Part shown: positions 52,504-61,552 of the stretch, piece after piece
How the letters are laid out: every line of letters starts with the position of its first letter
Numbering within the stretch: position 1 is the first letter of the stretch
NCBI RefSeq assembly: GCF_000974785.1
Contig: NZ_BBWV01000007.1
Coordinates: forward strand, 1-64,000
Direction: 5' to 3'
DNA length: 64,000 nucleotides
Source of the DNA: Flavihumibacter petaseus NBRC 106054
GTDB taxonomy: Bacteria; Bacteroidota; Bacteroidia; Chitinophagales; Chitinophagaceae
Position numbers and translations under genes: made by a program
The notes under the pieces: model-generated
Database searches by the model: none
What the model was told of the DNA's origin: nothing
Seen by the model: only the letters and a program-made list of their open reading frames with translations

Positions 52504-53340
52504 TCAATAGACGTCTTTCGGACAGTCTAACTGTCTGCTGCTTTTCTTTCCGGAGCCGCTTTTTTCAAAAACACCACCAAGCTGGTAAATAAGCGTAATG
52601 CCCTGGAAATAATACCAGTCTTTCGCATCGGGCCTCCCTCTTACAGTTCCTGCAACGGGGTAATTAGGATTTCCATCCTTCAGTTCACCACCACGGTAAG
52701 CAAGCTCAACAGCTTTTGCACCTTTCGCGGCAAGTAACTGATCGTGATCTACATACCGGTCACTCAGGTCGTCAAGGTAATCGGTCGTGGTGGCGCGAAT
52801 ACCCACCTCATAGCCCAACGAAAGCAGGCTGGTGACTTTGATTTTGATACCGGCCCCGAATGGAAAAGATAACTGTACCCGGCTGTAGGTTTTGCCTTCA
52901 GTAGTAAGCGGCTGCAGGTAATGCCGCTGACCGGAGGTATCATTGGTATAGGGATCAAAACCGAAAGCGCCGACCCCGGCAAATATATACGGCGTGAATT
53001 TTTTGGTATCCAGGTCAAGAAAGCGGTATTCTGCCAAAAGGGTTCCTTCGAGAAGCTGACTGGAGAAATTCAGGTTACGGGCAATGAGCTGTGAATCCTT
53101 TGCCACTTTATCATCCCCGCTGATTCTGGCATAATAAAGTCCCCCGCGCACTGAAAATTTACTGGAAAAATCATATTGCAGGCCCAATCCGAATGCACCA
53201 TGAGACTGGTTGGTCGTGAACCGCTTTTCCTGCATATCGCCCTGGTAATTGGAAACCCCGCCAAAAGCGGTTATATGCCACTGTTGTGCGAGCAACGGAA
53301 GCGGTAAGGCGGTCAGCAAAAAGAACACAATTCTTTTCAT
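52504..53340 (-). CDS. DUF6089-type outer-membrane beta-barrel protein
   Basis: 278 residues, signal peptide MKRIVFFLLTALPLPLLAQ from ATG 53340. The rest alternates beta strands and turns as in small barrels: WHITAFGGVSNYQGDMQEKR, SHGAFGLGLQYDFSSKFSV, LEGTLLAEYRF, TPYIFAGVGAFGFDPY, VTSLLSLGYEVGIRATTTDY. This is the pattern of DUF6089, found mainly in Bacteroidota. The role is unknown. It lies 40 bp upstream of the UbiD gene on the same strand, and 116 bp downstream of the arginine decarboxylase gene. Confidence 0.85.
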   Translation of the reverse strand: MKRIVFFLLTALPLPLLAQQWHITAFGGVSNYQGDMQEKRFTTNQSHGAFGLGLQYDFSSKFSVRGGLYYARISGDDKVAKDSQLIARNLNFSSQLLEGTLLAEYRFLDLDTKKFTPYIFAGVGAFGFDPYTNDTSGQRHYLQPLTTEGKTYSRVQLSFPFGAGIKIKVTSLLSLGYEVGIRATTTDYLDDLSDRYVDHDQLLAAKGAKAVELAYRGGELKDGNPNYPVAGTVRGRPDAKDWYYFQGITLIYQLGGVFEKSGSGKKSSRQLDCPKDVY

Positions 53341-53456
53341 ATGCGGTATTATGGTGCGTAACCTGCAAGAGTTGAGCCAGAATTCAACGATAAGAACCCC
53401 TTCCAAACCGGTCTTTTCACTTCCCTTAAAGTAGTTCTTTCTTTTCTACATTATTC

Positions 53457-54857
53457 TTAAACGTATCCCAATATTTTAAGCATGCTTTGGGCAGTTTGCT
53501 CTTTTGCGTAAACCCAGTCCACCAGTTTTCCATTTTTGTCGTGACCAACTATGATGTGTTTCGGTGACGGGATCAGGCAATGTTTAATTCCACCATACCC
53601 GCTGATCTGGTCCTGGTAAGCCCCGGTGTGAAAAAATCCGAGGTAAAGCGGTTCGGTGCCACCATTAAGTTTGGGAAGGAAAACTTCGTTGATATGCTCT
53701 TCAGAGTCGTAATAATCGTGACTGTCGCAGGTAATTCCCCCCAGAACCACCCGCTGGTATTCTGCATCCCACTTATTGATCGGTAACAACAGGAAGCGTT
53801 CCCCGATACCCCAGGTATCCGGCAGCGTTGTAATGAACGAAGAGTCGATCATGTACCAGATCTCCCTTTCATTTTGTGTTTTCTGGGAAACAACAGAATA
53901 GATATGTGCCATGCTTTCACCCACCGTATACGAGCCAAATTCTGTGTAGATATTGGGCATGGGTACCTTGGCCTTCTTGCATGCACTCTTGATGTTGCCC
54001 ACGATCTCGTTGATCATGAACTGGTAGTCATACTCAAAACCAAGACTGTGTTTGATGGGGAATCCACCACCAATATTAATGGAATCCAGCTCGGGACAAA
54101 TCTTCTTCAACTGGCAGTAAAGGTTGATCACCTTGTTCAGCTCTGACCAGTAATAAATATCATCCTTGATGCCTTTATTCAGAAAGATATGGAGCATCTT
54201 CAGCTGGAACTTGTTCTCATACCCTTCGATCTGATCAACATAGAATTCCAGGATATCCTTTGCGCGGATACCAAGGCGTGAGGTATAAAACGGGAAAGAA
54301 GGCTCTTCTTCAGCAGCTACCCGGATACCCAGTTTGAAAGGTGCCCGTACAGATTTCCGGTAGTCTTCGAGCTCGCTGATGTTATCAAGCACGGGAATGA
54401 CATTCTTAAACCCGCTGTTGATCAGCCCGGCGATCCGTTTGGTATAAGCTTTTTGCTTAAAGCCATTGCAGATAATAAAGGTTTCTTTATTGATCTTTTT
54501 TTTCGCGTAGAGCTTTTTAATGATCTCAATATCGTAGGCGTAGGAAGTCTCCAGGTGGATATTGTGCTTTAACGCCTCTTCTACCACAAATGAAAAGTGT
54601 GAACTTTTCGTGCAGTAACAATAATAATACTGGCCCTCGTACTTATGTTTCTTAAAGGCATTTGCAAACATCTGCTTTGCCTTATTGATTTGCATCCCGA
54701 TCTTGGGAAGGTAGGTAAGCTTCATCGGCGTACCGTACTTATCGATCAGGTCTTTCAGATTGAGGCCATTGAACTGGAGGTAATCGTTCTTCACCTCGAA
54801 ACCTTCCTGCGGAAAATTGAAGGTTTGATCTACCAGGTCGAAGTAGCTATTGTTCAT
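53457..54857 (-). CDS. speA: Arginine decarboxylase, Bacteroidota type
   Basis: 466 residues of the fold-III (alanine racemase-like) decarboxylase family. YYYCYCTKSSHFSFV near residue 80 holds the PLP lysine. The barrel shows LGIRVAAEEEPSFPFYTSRL, INIGGGFPIKHS, the conserved Gly-rich and E/GSYTVGES segments, and CDSHDYYDSEEH near the C-terminus with the Cys-Asp of the dimer active site. Proteins of this length and sequence are annotated as arginine decarboxylase in Bacteroidota and supply agmatine for polyamines. No other polyamine gene is near. Confidence 0.85.
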   Translation of the reverse strand: MNNSYFDLVDQTFNFPQEGFEVKNDYLQFNGLNLKDLIDKYGTPMKLTYLPKIGMQINKAKQMFANAFKKHKYEGQYYYCYCTKSSHFSFVVEEALKHNIHLETSYAYDIEIIKKLYAKKKINKETFIICNGFKQKAYTKRIAGLINSGFKNVIPVLDNISELEDYRKSVRAPFKLGIRVAAEEEPSFPFYTSRLGIRAKDILEFYVDQIEGYENKFQLKMLHIFLNKGIKDDIYYWSELNKVINLYCQLKKICPELDSINIGGGFPIKHSLGFEYDYQFMINEIVGNIKSACKKAKVPMPNIYTEFGSYTVGESMAHIYSVVSQKTQNEREIWYMIDSSFITTLPDTWGIGERFLLLPINKWDAEYQRVVLGGITCDSHDYYDSEEHINEVFLPKLNGGTEPLYLGFFHTGAYQDQISGYGGIKHCLIPSPKHIIVGHDKNGKLVDWVYAKEQTAQSMLKILGYV

Positions 54858-54931
54858 CTAGTTATGCACGTGGTTGGTTGAGTGATCGTTGCTTTTAACC
54901 TACAAACCTATAAAAAAACCAGAATTATGGA

Positions 54932-54963
54932 CCAAAAAAAACCGGCTCTTTCGGAGCCGGTTT
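54932..54963 (-). terminator. Intrinsic terminator after rplT
   Basis: aaaccggctc (54939-54948) pairs with gagccggttt (54954-54963), 10 bp, 5-nt loop, followed on the minus strand by a run of T. It closes the rpmI-rplT unit. Confidence 0.9.
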
Positions 54964-54979
54964 CCAGGTTATGTTTTCC

Positions 54980-55324
54980 TTACTTTACTGAAGCGATCAA
55001 CGCTTTGAAAGATTCAGGGTTATTCATGGCCAGATCTGCCAGAACTTTACGATCGAGGGTGATTCCTTTTTCATTCAACTTGTGGATGAAAACAGAATAA
55101 GTCAGCCCTTCTTCGCGAACGGCAGCATTGATACGGGCGATCCAAAGTGCGCGGTACTCACGCTTCTTCAGTTTACGGCCTACATAGCTGTAGGTCATAC
55201 CCTTTTCAACAATATTCTTGGCTACTGTATAAACGTTTTTACGCTTGCCATAGTAACCTTTGGCTTGTTTCAGAATTCTTTTACGACGAGCCCGGGAGGC
55301 TACTGCATTTACTGAACGTGGCAT
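54980..55324 (-). CDS. rplT: 50S ribosomal protein L20
   Basis: 114 residues. Early 23S rRNA binder needed for assembly of the large subunit. [37 protein letters not shown] and [21 protein letters not shown] are diagnostic. It is 34 bp downstream of rpmI. In E. coli L20 represses its own operon by binding the leader. Confidence 0.98.
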   Translation of the reverse strand: MPRSVNAVASRARRKRILKQAKGYYGKRKNVYTVAKNIVEKGMTYSYVGRKLKKREYRALWIARINAAVREEGLTYSVFIHKLNEKGITLDRKVLADLAMNNPESFKALIASVK

Positions 55325-55358
55325 ATGCTAATAAGTTTAAAGTTGTGATTGAATTGGT

Positions 55359-55559
55359 TTATCCCCTCAGGCCCAGCAGGCGTTGAACGAATTCCATATT
55401 GGGTTTTGCAACAACTCCGTCATTCCGCATACCACGCTTGCGCTTGGTTGATTTCTTGGTGAGGATGTGACGCTTAAAAGCTTTCTGGTGGGTGATTTTA
55501 CCAGTACCGGTCACCTTGAAGCGCTTCTTCGCGCTTGAATTAGTTTTTACCTTTGGCAT
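55359..55559 (-). CDS. rpmI: 50S ribosomal protein L35
   Basis: 66 residues, basic, typical L35: [40 protein letters not shown]. It has its own promoter at 55639-55669, which is needed because the 5.2-kb subtilase gene lies between it and infC. Confidence 0.98.
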   Translation of the reverse strand: MPKVKTNSSAKKRFKVTGTGKITHQKAFKRHILTKKSTKRKRGMRNDGVVAKPNMEFVQRLLGLRG

Positions 55560-55635
55560 TGTTATAACTATAACAGTTACGCCCTGCCGGCGCTCCGAAC
55601 AGACGGAGACTTATGGAGCCATGTGGGCAAATGGA
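55560..55635 (-). promoter_or_regulatory. rpmI-rplT mRNA leader
   Basis: About 75 nt between the predicted start near 55634 and the rpmI ATG. It can form a CTCCG/CGGAG hairpin and a small TTATA/TATAA palindrome just before the ATG. A leader of this length could carry L20 autoregulation, as in other bacteria, but I cannot match it to a known L20 leader fold. Confidence 0.35.
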
Positions 55636-55638
55636 GCG

Positions 55639-55669
55639 CAAAAGTAGGTCATTTACCTGAAATGACAAA
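55639..55669 (-). promoter_or_regulatory. rpmI-rplT promoter (-33 and -7)
   Basis: TTTG (55669-55666) and TACTTTTG (55646-55639) on the minus strand are 19 bp apart, a full match to the Bacteroidota consensus. The -33 box lies within the last codons of the subtilase gene. Confidence 0.75.
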
Positions 55670-58600
55670 AGGAATCACCTTTTTATGGCCACCGCTTTTC
55701 AGGTTAAGATAATAGACACCCGCCGGTAATCTCCGGGCATCTGCTGAAAGGTCGACTTCAAAGCTAACTGTCTGAGGGTCAATATTTTTAGACCAGAGTA
55801 CCCGCCCTTCAGAACCATACAGAACCAATTGTACCGGCTGACCTTCACTGTTTTGAAGCAACAGTTTCAGATTACCACCGGAATAGGGATTGGGATACAA
55901 AATTGCTTTTACCGCTCCTTCAAAACTGATCGTCCGGACTACTGAATACCGTACGCTGCCATCTTTCATCACCAGCCTGAGACGGTAATGGTACCCGGCC
56001 GGTGGCTTGACCTGCTGATCGCGGTAAGAATAGGAATTACTGCCATCCGCACCCGCCACCGTACCGATCGTTTCGAATACAGGGGCCGTTCCGTTATCCC
56101 GGTTGCCACGCTGAACCTCGTACCGCAACACCTCACCGGCCACAGTCGTGGTCCAGTACAAAACGACCGCTTCGGGCGACTCCTGTTTTTCAGCCCGGAA
56201 ATCCAGTCCCGATCCCGCATTATTCCAGCCGATCACGAATTCGCCATACGCTGCTGCAGGCACCTCTGCATAATAACCGCTATCATAGGGTACCAGGTCA
56301 AAATCACCCGGCGACCAGACAGTTGTATATCCTTCGAGGTTGTTGATATCTGAACCGTCTACACTAAATGACGGTCCTGCATACCGGAAAACAGAAAGTT
56401 CATAAGGTGTAACCGGTCCATGACAGGTGTCGCAGGTTACCGATGCTTTCCAGCTTTCCCATGCAGCATGGGTGAAATAAAGCCGTACCATCGGCGAGCC
56501 GCCTGCCGATGAAACCTGGTCAAGCACCCAGATTTTGGGGAGTACAGCATACCCACTGTACCAGGATCCACCCGTCGGTACCAGCTGCTGAGCTATGGCG
56601 GGCGTTCCGCCATCAGCATTTGACGCCAGCCAGATCTGCCCGTTCCGTACAAACGAATTCCAGGAATCGTCTCGCATAACCGTTGCCGTGTTGATGGCGG
56701 GGCTTCCACTGTAAATGGGATATTTCCTGTCGTAAATATGGATGTCATCGATCATCATGCCTCCGGGAGCCCGGGGCATTTCAGCGGAAAGCGGATTTCT
56801 TCCCAACGTGACTAACCGAAACCGCAACAGCCCCGCCTGTTTCGGCAACGGCGCTGAAACGACTGACCAATAAGGCATCCCGCAATCTGTCCATGCACCT
56901 TTACGCGTAGAATCGTACCAATGCGTTGTGCCGGCCACTGCATCAAAACGGCGCCAGGTCCTGCCGCTGTCCGCTGAAACCTGGAGGAACACGGAATCCT
57001 TCCCATCGCACAGTTGCCGGTTCACACTCATCGACAAATAAGGCTCACGAAGAGCGGACAGGTCAAATGCAGGACTCACCAGTGCGCCAGCCGGAACGAC
57101 ATAAAATATACCCCCTTCCTGGTTAAGGTGTCGCAATGTCCAGAACCTATGTCCGTTTGCCGGCACATAACCACCAGGCAGCACTGTATCTCCGGTATTC
57201 AATGTATAGATGTAGGAAGACGACCAGTTGGCAGCGCCGGATTCAAACCCTTCCCGGTAAGGAAACTGCCGCATAGCCCGTGCATAGTCCACATATACCG
57301 CTGCGGAATCATCAGCATGGTAAAGATCCTGCGGATGATTCACCCATGCCGTTACCCAAACGTCTGCCTCAGGCCATTGCTGAACTGGTACCTTAAAGGA
57401 AACAGCTACTGAGTCAAATGCAGGAATTGAATCCAATAACTGGGTGAGTCCCGGGACGCCGGGAATTGAAATGCCGGTTGTAATCTGGCGTGCAGTTTGT
57501 CCATTCCCGTTATGAACCATTGCTGTCACCATCAGGCTGTCGCCATCCGTTATCACCGATTGAACGGTAGCAGCATGATTTATGGAAACATCCGCCGCCA
57601 CATGGTAGAGGGCGAAACTGTCGATGGCCGCCAGTTGTCGGTTATAACCGGATTCGGTGTAAACCAGTGAAACCTGAAAACTGGAACTGAACTGTTGTTT
57701 TCCGGAAATAAGCAGACTGCTCAGGTTGATATTGTCGGTATCATACCGGTCCCTTGCTGTATCGTAAAGGTTCACTTTTAACCAGCGTGACGTGTCTGAC
57801 CCTCTGAAAAAGCACTCCAGAGATTGTTTTCCCAGTTCGGGCAAACCCAGGCTTGCTTTTATGTTGTCACCAGTGGAGTAGGCAGAGAGATTAAAAGTTC
57901 CCGTTAGCTGGAAAGACTGACCATCTATATTGCTGTATGCTTTCAGGCCCTTTTGGTCCACATTCGCCGGCTTCAGGAAAAGCGATGGCGAAGTGGTTGT
58001 AAAATCCCAGTTTGCAGCCCCGCCAATGCCCATATAACCCGGACGCCCATACGTCGTATCCAGTAAGTCCGGGAATCCGGTTGCATAAGGAAGCGCCAAT
58101 GGCGGATTGGCAAGATAACGCCAGGTAGTATCTCGATTGTCATTGTCCGGCGCCGGATCTCCCTTTCCCCTGATTTTTACGGATACGGGTATCTGATCAC
58201 CCGGCACGCCAGTGATACTGTCCTTTAGATCCAGACTGACAATTCGCCCCGCAGCAATTGCCCTTTTATAACCGGTTGTATGTAAAAAGACACCGCGCAG
58301 GTAAAAATCGATATATAAACTATCGTTAAACGCGACAGAACCACGGTTCTCAACCTGAACACTCACAGGCTGTTTTCCCGATTTTACTGCAGAAGTCCCT
58401 TCCCGGATGGTGACCGGACTGGCGATCCGAACCACCGCCAGATCACGGTCAGCGCCGGTGGGCGGACAGGTAGTAGCGGCCGGCCGAATGAACTTTCCCA
58501 CAGACCTCTCCCCTTCATGGCCGTTCAAAACGGGAGCCAGACTTATCCACGCGCTGACTTTTGCCGGCTGATCATAAAAAATGTGGGAGGTCCCGGTAAA

Positions 58601-60859
58601 TATGCCGACCTCAGCATAGTGGCCATCATCATACCGGAGTAGCATAACCGAATCGATCCCGGCTGGCTTTTCCCAGTTGACCTCCACCGTCGACAAACAG
58701 GGAGACTGGAGTGTAAATGCTACTTCCGGCAGGATGACAAATGGTTCAGAGATCTTCTCGCTTCCCGATCCGGATCGCAGCCGGATCCTGGCTTCGGTTG
58801 AAGTGACGGCAGGAATTTCAATTGCCTGCCAGCCGGATCCTGACTGGCCTGCCGGTAGGTCCGCCCAGGTTACTCCATTGTCAGTACTGATCGAAATAGT
58901 ATAGGTGTCAGCTGGCTGACCCGGATCTGCCCATAAGATACGATGGATGCTGCCCGGCTTCCAGGCTTCCCCACCGGATGGCTGGATCAGCTGAAGGCCC
59001 TTTTGCTGCCGGTACCAGGTGAGCCGGAACGCCTGCGGACCAAAAGGCACAGCAAATCCTTTTAAGCGAATACGGTAGTTTCCTGCAGGCGCCAGCCCGC
59101 TAACCACCTGCTCAATATTATTGATATGATCCACACCTTCGGTCGCCGGTAAAAGAACACCTGCTGCCGACGTATCCAGCACCTGGGGATAATGAATTGA
59201 ACCATCAGGATATTCTACGCTGATATCCAAATCATTAACAAGATTTTTCAGTGTATAAAAAGAAGAAGGATGGTCTGCCCAGTATAGCATGATCCTAAGA
59301 TCTGGCACCTCCTCTTCCAGCCGCAGATCAAATACCTTTTCTTCATCCTGTCCAATTGTGCCAGACTGGTACCAGCCATTATCCAACACTGCCATCGCCT
59401 GCCTGAGATTCATCCACCCGAAACCAAATTCGAAATCAATACCCTTTCTTCCGAGGTCGGTTGCGGTGTTACAGATCACCGCCTTCATCAGGTCCCCCGG
59501 CGGGTTTTGTCCGCCTTTCAATTGCCGGTAACGCTGATACATCAACGCAAGCCCACCCGTTACTTCCGGGGCGGACATGCTTGTACCGGAAAAAGGACCA
59601 TAATCGTTTCCCGGGTAAGTAGACAATATTCCTTCCCCCATTGCAGCAATTTCAGGCTTCAGCCGACCATCCAGAACCGGTCCTTTGGAAAACCAGTTTA
59701 CTCCCTGGCCCATTTTATTGGTACCAGAGACAGTGAGTACATTTTTAGCGGCCTGAAATGAATTATCAATTGTTTTATAACCGGTAGGAAACAGGCCACA
59801 GGTAAGGGTCCCGCTGTTCCCCGCAGCAAAAACATGCATCAGTTCGGGGTAGTCCAGCAACTGCTGGTCTACCTGGGCACAGAACCCCGTGTATTGTCCG
59901 GAATACGGCAAACAGGCGCTGCCTCCGCCATAAGAATTATTGGTAAGCACTAACCCCGCATCCCGTACAAGATTGGGGGCCTTGTAAATGATGTTGTTGT
60001 AATTGTCCACCAGCAATGTGCCCTCCGGTGCAAATCCTTTCATTGCCGGATTCTTGATTCCCGCACCGATCAGGGAGCCGGCGACATGGGTAGCATGCTG
60101 GGCGCCATTATACAACTGGCTCTCCTCATTATACCGGTTGTCGATGTGATATACTTTACCGTTGTCACCCATTCCGATGACCACCCCCTTACCGTCAAGC
60201 TTCGGATCAACCCCATTCCCCTTCTGAACAAGATCGGCCTGAAGCTGCTCCGTGGCATCCTTGTTCAAAACCGCCATTTCCGGCGCAGGCAACAGGTATA
60301 ACAGCTCGGGGCGCTTTACATATCGGGGAAGAGCATCAGGCTTTATCGCTAGTTCTACCACCCTTGCCGACAGGCGTTTTCCGCCTGCCATTTCGAGGCT
60401 ATCAGCACTGGCGACAGTTGCCATCAGCAACTGGTATCTGCCCGTGCCAAAATCCCTGTCGGCTGCAGGTGACCGCTTGTAACTGCTGTCCAATGCAATG
60501 ATGCCCGAAACGCCTAACTGGCGGAGCGCCTGCGCATTCCAGTTTCCCCTGACGGTCGCCAGGAAAGTATTATCAGGAATATATTCGAGTAGTGTTATCC
60601 CACTGGCAGCAATACGCGCTTTCGCACCTTCATTGGGAATTCTGTCAAATTGAAGGAAGTAGAGGTTTTCCAGGTTTCCACCCCTGCGCACCGCTACGGA
60701 AGATCTGAAACGAATGTCCTGCAATCTCGCAGGGAAAGCGGGTATTCCGGCTTTAAAGCGGATGGGTTTCGGACCATTGTGCTGACCCCGTAATGGCGCT
60801 GCTGCAAAAAAAAGCAGGAACACCAACAGCGGCCTGCACCAGGCAGGGATTCTGGTCAT
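55649..60859 (-). CDS. Giant secreted subtilisin-like protease with T9SS sorting domain
   Basis: 1736 residues. Signal peptide MTRIPAWCRPLLVFLLFFAA. Residues about 30-210 look like a propeptide. The S8 domain (about 215-490) has Asp232 (VVIGMGDNGK), His258 (QHATHVAG), the Asn-containing HVFAAGNSG, and Ser427 (FSGTSMSAPE). Then come Ig/FN3-like domains (WADPGQPADTYTISISTDNG; CLSTVEVNWEKPAG), CARDB-like segments (VSVQVENRGSVAFNDSLYID), and MAM-like parts (SPAFDLSALREPYLSMSVNR). The C-terminal 80 residues (ILYPNPYSGG ... LPAGVYYLNL) form a type A T9SS sorting domain, so the protein should cross the outer membrane and be attached or released. It sits between infC and rpmI. Confidence 0.95.
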   Translation of the reverse strand: MTRIPAWCRPLLVFLLFFAAAPLRGQHNGPKPIRFKAGIPAFPARLQDIRFRSSVAVRRGGNLENLYFLQFDRIPNEGAKARIAASGITLLEYIPDNTFLATVRGNWNAQALRQLGVSGIIALDSSYKRSPAADRDFGTGRYQLLMATVASADSLEMAGGKRLSARVVELAIKPDALPRYVKRPELLYLLPAPEMAVLNKDATEQLQADLVQKGNGVDPKLDGKGVVIGMGDNGKVYHIDNRYNEESQLYNGAQHATHVAGSLIGAGIKNPAMKGFAPEGTLLVDNYNNIIYKAPNLVRDAGLVLTNNSYGGGSACLPYSGQYTGFCAQVDQQLLDYPELMHVFAAGNSGTLTCGLFPTGYKTIDNSFQAAKNVLTVSGTNKMGQGVNWFSKGPVLDGRLKPEIAAMGEGILSTYPGNDYGPFSGTSMSAPEVTGGLALMYQRYRQLKGGQNPPGDLMKAVICNTATDLGRKGIDFEFGFGWMNLRQAMAVLDNGWYQSGTIGQDEEKVFDLRLEEEVPDLRIMLYWADHPSSFYTLKNLVNDLDISVEYPDGSIHYPQVLDTSAAGVLLPATEGVDHINNIEQVVSGLAPAGNYRIRLKGFAVPFGPQAFRLTWYRQQKGLQLIQPSGGEAWKPGSIHRILWADPGQPADTYTISISTDNGVTWADLPAGQSGSGWQAIEIPAVTSTEARIRLRSGSGSEKISEPFVILPEVAFTLQSPCLSTVEVNWEKPAGIDSVMLLRYDDGHYAEVGIFTGTSHIFYDQPAKVSAWISLAPVLNGHEGERSVGKFIRPAATTCPPTGADRDLAVVRIASPVTIREGTSAVKSGKQPVSVQVENRGSVAFNDSLYIDFYLRGVFLHTTGYKRAIAAGRIVSLDLKDSITGVPGDQIPVSVKIRGKGDPAPDNDNRDTTWRYLANPPLALPYATGFPDLLDTTYGRPGYMGIGGAANWDFTTTSPSLFLKPANVDQKGLKAYSNIDGQSFQLTGTFNLSAYSTGDNIKASLGLPELGKQSLECFFRGSDTSRWLKVNLYDTARDRYDTDNINLSSLLISGKQQFSSSFQVSLVYTESGYNRQLAAIDSFALYHVAADVSINHAATVQSVITDGDSLMVTAMVHNGNGQTARQITTGISIPGVPGLTQLLDSIPAFDSVAVSFKVPVQQWPEADVWVTAWVNHPQDLYHADDSAAVYVDYARAMRQFPYREGFESGAANWSSSYIYTLNTGDTVLPGGYVPANGHRFWTLRHLNQEGGIFYVVPAGALVSPAFDLSALREPYLSMSVNRQLCDGKDSVFLQVSADSGRTWRRFDAVAGTTHWYDSTRKGAWTDCGMPYWSVVSAPLPKQAGLLRFRLVTLGRNPLSAEMPRAPGGMMIDDIHIYDRKYPIYSGSPAINTATVMRDDSWNSFVRNGQIWLASNADGGTPAIAQQLVPTGGSWYSGYAVLPKIWVLDQVSSAGGSPMVRLYFTHAAWESWKASVTCDTCHGPVTPYELSVFRYAGPSFSVDGSDINNLEGYTTVWSPGDFDLVPYDSGYYAEVPAAAYGEFVIGWNNAGSGLDFRAEKQESPEAVVLYWTTTVAGEVLRYEVQRGNRDNGTAPVFETIGTVAGADGSNSYSYRDQQVKPPAGYHYRLRLVMKDGSVRYSVVRTISFEGAVKAILYPNPYSGGNLKLLLQNSEGQPVQLVLYGSEGRVLWSKNIDPQTVSFEVDLSADARRLPAGVYYLNLKSGGHKKVIPFVISGK

Positions 60860-60880
60860 ACAATGTTTCTACCGAAAAGA

Positions 60881-60910
60881 TAAATAAAAAACCCGCGATT
60901 AAGCGGGTTT
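60881..60910 (-). terminator. Intrinsic terminator after infC
   Basis: aaacccgc (60889-60896) pairs with gcgggttt (60903-60910), 8 bp, 6-nt loop, followed on the minus strand by a T-rich tract. It lies between infC and the subtilase gene, so the two are separate transcription units. A TATCTTTT sequence just downstream, near 60875-60882, is a weak -7 candidate for the subtilase. Confidence 0.85.
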
Positions 60911-60915
60911 CAGAT

Positions 60916-61506
60916 TTATTCAGCGTTTTCTTTCTTCTTCTTCTGGCTTTTCGGCGCCCAGATCGCAAGCATTCTCTTGCCTTCCATTTTCGGCATGCCT
61001 TCCAGTACCCCGAAATCAGACAGGCGTTCGGCAAACTTCAGCAACAGGAGCTCTCCCCTGTCTTTAAACTGAATCGCCCGGCCCCGGAACTGAACATAAG
61101 CTTTTACCTTATTCCCTTCCTTCAGAAACTCTTCGGCATGTTTTGCCTTGAAGTTGAAATCATGGTCATCCGTGTTCGGCGTGAAGCGAATTTCCTTTAC
61201 CTCGGACTGCTTCGCCTTAGCCTTCATCTCCTTTTCCTTCTTCTTCTTCTCGTATAGAAATTTGTTATAATCGATAATCCGGCAAACCGGCGGATCTGCA
61301 TTTGGTGAGATCTCAACCAGGTCTAGCCCCTGTTCCTGCGCCATTCGCTGCGCATCCTGAATCGAATAAACACCCACAGTTACATTATCCCCTACCAGCC
61401 TGACTTGCGGCACGCGGATCATTTGATTGGTGCGGTGTTCCTGTTGCTGTTCTTTTCTGAACCTAGGATTAAAGCCTCCCCTTTGAGGCCTGGGTGGAAA
61501 TGCCAT
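60916..61506 (-). CDS. infC: Translation initiation factor IF-3
   Basis: 196 residues from an ATG (not the AUU seen in E. coli). The N-terminal domain has VRLVGDNVTVGVYSIQDAQRMAQEQGLDLVEI and PPVCRIIDYNKFLYE; after the Lys-rich linker the C-terminal domain has KEIRFTPNTDDHDF and KVKAYVQFRGRAIQF. The N-terminus (MAFPPRPQRGGFNPRF) and the C-terminus (PKSQKKKKENAE) are basic extensions. It is 46 bp downstream of thrS. Confidence 0.98.
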   Translation of the reverse strand: MAFPPRPQRGGFNPRFRKEQQQEHRTNQMIRVPQVRLVGDNVTVGVYSIQDAQRMAQEQGLDLVEISPNADPPVCRIIDYNKFLYEKKKKEKEMKAKAKQSEVKEIRFTPNTDDHDFNFKAKHAEEFLKEGNKVKAYVQFRGRAIQFKDRGELLLLKFAERLSDFGVLEGMPKMEGKRMLAIWAPKSQKKKKENAE

Positions 61507-61552
61507 TTATAAATTTTAATTAATAAATACAGCCCCGAAAATAATAGTTTTT

